A stretch of DNA of 64,000 nucleotides, taken from NCBI GenBank assembly GCA_903828145.1, contig CAIKKY010000006.1, positions 1 through 64,000 of the forward strand, read 5' to 3'. Position numbers and translations under genes: made by a program. Source of the stretch: an uncultured Hyphomicrobiales bacterium (GTDB lineage: Bacteria; Pseudomonadota; Alphaproteobacteria; Rhizobiales; Devosiaceae). The notes beneath the pieces are model-generated. The model saw nothing but the letters and a program-made list of their open reading frames with translations, did no database searches and had not been told where the DNA came from. Of the stretch, positions 62,111 to 64,000 are shown in pieces. Each line of letters opens with the position of its first letter. The stretch's first letter is position 1.

Positions 62111-62482
62111 CACCTGTCGGTTCCTCCAGTTCGGTCCAAGGCAGCGGCGCCCATCAAATAGTGGCCGTACACAAAACGGCCGCAAACGTGCGACTAAGCG
62201 ATACTCTACGCATCGTAGGTCGAAGGGGTCCGCCACACGACATATCGTGTTCCCAACGCCTGAATACTACACAGTCGCAGGAATCAGGATCAAGGGCACC
62301 CGCCGATTTACCTGGGGGATAAGCCGCCTTCCTTGTGGAAAGCTGGCCTTGCCGTGGCCTGGGCTTTGAATTGACTTGCAAGCCCGGCAAAGTGCATATG
62401 GAGCCTCCGCACGCCTTGATGAAAGTCAAGGGCGAGCACATGATTCATCACCGTATTGTCATCTTGAGAAAGGGTCAGCCCC
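62111..62482. other. divergent promoter region of gcrA and argD
   Basis: About 370 bases with no supportable gene. It must hold the promoters of gcrA (minus) and argD (plus). A GAATC (a GANTC-type methylation site) lies near 62281. No clear ARG-box or riboswitch was recognised. Confidence 0.5.
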
Positions 62483-63670
62483 ATGTCCGCGCTTTTCGGT
62501 ACGTATGCCCGGTCGCCGCTTGCTTTTGAGCGGGGCGAGGGCGTGCGACTGTTCAGCCAGGACGGGACGCCATTTCTCGATTTTCATTCCGGCATTGCCG
62601 TTAATGCGCTGGGCCATAGCGACCCGCATATGGTTGAGGCGCTGAAACAGGCGGCCGAACGGGTCTGGCATACCTCCAACGTCTTCACCATTCCGGAACA
62701 GGAACGGCTTGCGCAGCGGCTCGTTGAAACGACCTTTGCCGATGCGGTGTTCTTCACCAATTCGGGTACCGAGGCCATTGAGTGCGCGATCAAGACCGCG
62801 CGGCGCCATTTCTTTGACAAGGGCGAAAAAGACCGGTTCGAGATCATCGGCTTTACCGGTTCGTTCCATGGCCGCTCGACCGGGGCGCTCGCCGCCATGG
62901 GCAATGCGGCCTATCTCGAAGGCTTCGGCCTGCCGCTTCCGGGTTTCCGGCATGTGGCCCCCGGCAGGATCGAGCTCGTTGAGGCGGCCATCACGCCCCA
63001 GACCTGCGCCATTATCATTGAGCCGGTGCAGGGCGAGGGCGGCTGCACGGCGATGCCGGTCGAGTACATGCGGGCATTGCGTGCCCTCTGTGACCGGCAC
63101 GGTATCCTGTTGATCCTCGATGAAGTGCAATGCGGCTATGGCCGGACAGGGCGCTTTTTTGCCTATGAATGGTCCGGCATTACGCCCGATATCATGGCAG
63201 TCGCCAAGGGCATTGGCGCGGGCTTCCCGCTCGGGGCGTGCCTCGCCACGGCCGCTGTCGCCAAGTCCATGGTGCCCGGCACCCATGGCTCGACCTATGG
63301 CGGCAATCCGTTGGCGTCGTCGGTTGGCAATGCCGTGCTCGATCGCATGCTGGCGCCGGGCTTTTTCGCCCATGTCGAAAGGGTCGGCGCGCACCTGCAC
63401 TGGAAGCTCCAGCAACTGCAGCAGCGCTACGCGCACCACCTTCTTGAAATCCGCGGGCGTGGCCTGTTGACCGGCATCAAGATCGCCACGCCCGTGCGCG
63501 ATTTCTCCGTGCGGCTGCGCGACACCCACCACATGCTGGCCCAGCCGGCCGGCGACAATGTGCTGCGCCTCATTCCGCCGCTCGTCATCACCGAAGGGGA
63601 GATTGACGAGGGCGTGGAGACGCTGGCCGCCGCTTTCGAGGCGATGGACCGCGAAAAAGCGAGCGCCTGA
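62483..63670 (+). CDS. argD: acetylornithine transaminase ArgD
   Basis: A 395-residue class III aminotransferase. It has SALFGTYARSPLAFERGEGV at the start, FFTNSGTEAIECAIKTAR near residue 95, GFTGSFHGRSTGALA, EPVQGEGGCTAMP, LILDEVQCGYGRTG, and the PLP lysine in VAKGIGAGFPLGACLA, then GSTYGGNPLASSVGNAV. This is the ArgD pattern (acetylornithine and often succinyldiaminopimelate). ATG 62483 follows AGAAAGGG. It lies 57 bases before argF in the usual argD-argF pair. Confidence 0.92.
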   Translation: MSALFGTYARSPLAFERGEGVRLFSQDGTPFLDFHSGIAVNALGHSDPHMVEALKQAAERVWHTSNVFTIPEQERLAQRLVETTFADAVFFTNSGTEAIECAIKTARRHFFDKGEKDRFEIIGFTGSFHGRSTGALAAMGNAAYLEGFGLPLPGFRHVAPGRIELVEAAITPQTCAIIIEPVQGEGGCTAMPVEYMRALRALCDRHGILLILDEVQCGYGRTGRFFAYEWSGITPDIMAVAKGIGAGFPLGACLATAAVAKSMVPGTHGSTYGGNPLASSVGNAVLDRMLAPGFFAHVERVGAHLHWKLQQLQQRYAHHLLEIRGRGLLTGIKIATPVRDFSVRLRDTHHMLAQPAGDNVLRLIPPLVITEGEIDEGVETLAAAFEAMDREKASA

Positions 63671-63727
63671 CCGCCGAAGTCCCAGCCTGAACCACGCTTT
63701 TCAGCGTCCCCATTACGGAGAGGTCTG

Positions 63728-64000
63728 ATGACCACCCCCCGGCACTTTTTGAATCTAGACGATTTCGACGTCGATACCCTGCGCGGCATGTTGAACCAGG
63801 CCAACGAGCTGAAGCGCCGCCTCAAGGCGGGCGACCGGCCGCTGCTGCTCAAGGACAAGGTGCTCGCGATGATTTTCGAGCGCCAATCCACCCGCACCCG
63901 TGTCAGCTTCGATGTCGGCATGCGGCAGCTCGGTGGGGAAACCCTGTTTCTCTCCGGCTCCGAAATGCAGTTGAGCCGCGAGGAAACGCTGGCCGATACC
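63728..64000 (+). CDS. argF: ornithine carbamoyltransferase ArgF (partial, runs off window)
   Basis: The first 91 codons of a gene cut by the window end. The product begins [20 protein letters not shown], and the carbamoyl-phosphate motif [20 protein letters not shown] appears near residue 50, followed by [17 protein letters not shown]. This identifies ornithine carbamoyltransferase, which makes citrulline. The start at ATG 63728 has GGAGAGG upstream. Confidence 0.92.
   Translation, partial: MTTPRHFLNLDDFDVDTLRGMLNQANELKRRLKAGDRPLLLKDKVLAMIFERQSTRTRVSFDVGMRQLGGETLFLSGSEMQLSREETLADT

Noticed and set aside
1-64000. CRISPR arrays, rRNA genes and intact insertion sequences
   Set aside because: No regularly spaced repeats, rRNA stretches or complete transposase genes were seen in the window.

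Overview
The window looks like a chromosomal stretch of a high-GC alphaproteobacterium of the order Hyphomicrobiales (Rhizobiales), possibly a Devosia-like genus; the genus is an inference. The main evidence is a GcrA-type cell-cycle regulator, a phoR-pstCAB-phoU-phoB cluster and an argD-argF pair. From about 23.6 kb to the right end the DNA is uniformly GC-rich, tightly packed and housekeeping-like. The first 23 kb has visibly lower GC, long AT-rich gaps, gene duplications, a decayed gene and a 3' tRNA-Arg fragment, all of which suggest an accessory or acquired region.

Region 1 (1-23,060). A 47-nt 3' fragment of tRNA-Arg(ACG) at 92-138 looks like an attachment-site scar. After a proline-iminopeptidase-type hydrolase comes a transport locus of about 15 kb (2,140-17,294). 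It holds two pairs of dicarboxylate/amino-acid:cation symporter (DAACS) genes of two subtypes, here called A and B, an ABC amino-acid importer with three binding proteins (two of them near-identical tandem copies), two cupins, three exported NTF2/SnoaL-like proteins, a GNAT acetyltransferase, an exported Cache-domain protein and an exported phytochelatin-synthase-like Cys protease. Paralogous parts recur, so the locus appears to have grown by duplication. It is the best candidate here for an undescribed system, probably uptake and processing of amino-acid-like or gamma-glutamyl compounds. Beyond it lie two UspA paralogs in inverted orientation flanking a PiT phosphate transporter, a Cache-gene relic and an unrecognised outer-membrane barrel protein.

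Region 2 (23-37 kb). A small exported Cys-rich protein is followed by a probable four-gene signalling operon (exported molybdopterin-oxidoreductase-like protein, membrane histidine kinase, lone receiver, receiver-MarR fusion). Then come an SDR lacking the usual Tyr, a zinc alcohol dehydrogenase, small hypothetical genes, an APH-like kinase, a YdeI-like protein, RecQ, HrpB, an M29 aminopeptidase and a lactonase-type beta-propeller.

Region 3 (38-55 kb). A dipeptide/oligopeptide-type ABC operon leads into a class V aminotransferase and a GntR/FCD regulator. It is followed by ManC-type GDP-mannose synthesis, a UDP-glucuronate epimerase-like gene, a glyoxalase-fold dioxygenase, an NAD(P)-binding protein, threonine aldolase, and a partial hexuronate-catabolism group (zinc dehydrogenase, KdgK-like kinase, UxuB-like oxidoreductase), then N-formylglutamate amidohydrolase.

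Region 4 (55-64 kb). The Pho regulon cluster phoR-pstC-pstA-pstB-phoU-phoB has a recognisable Pho box before pstC. It is followed by a terminator shared with convergent gcrA, then argD and the start of argF, which runs off the window.
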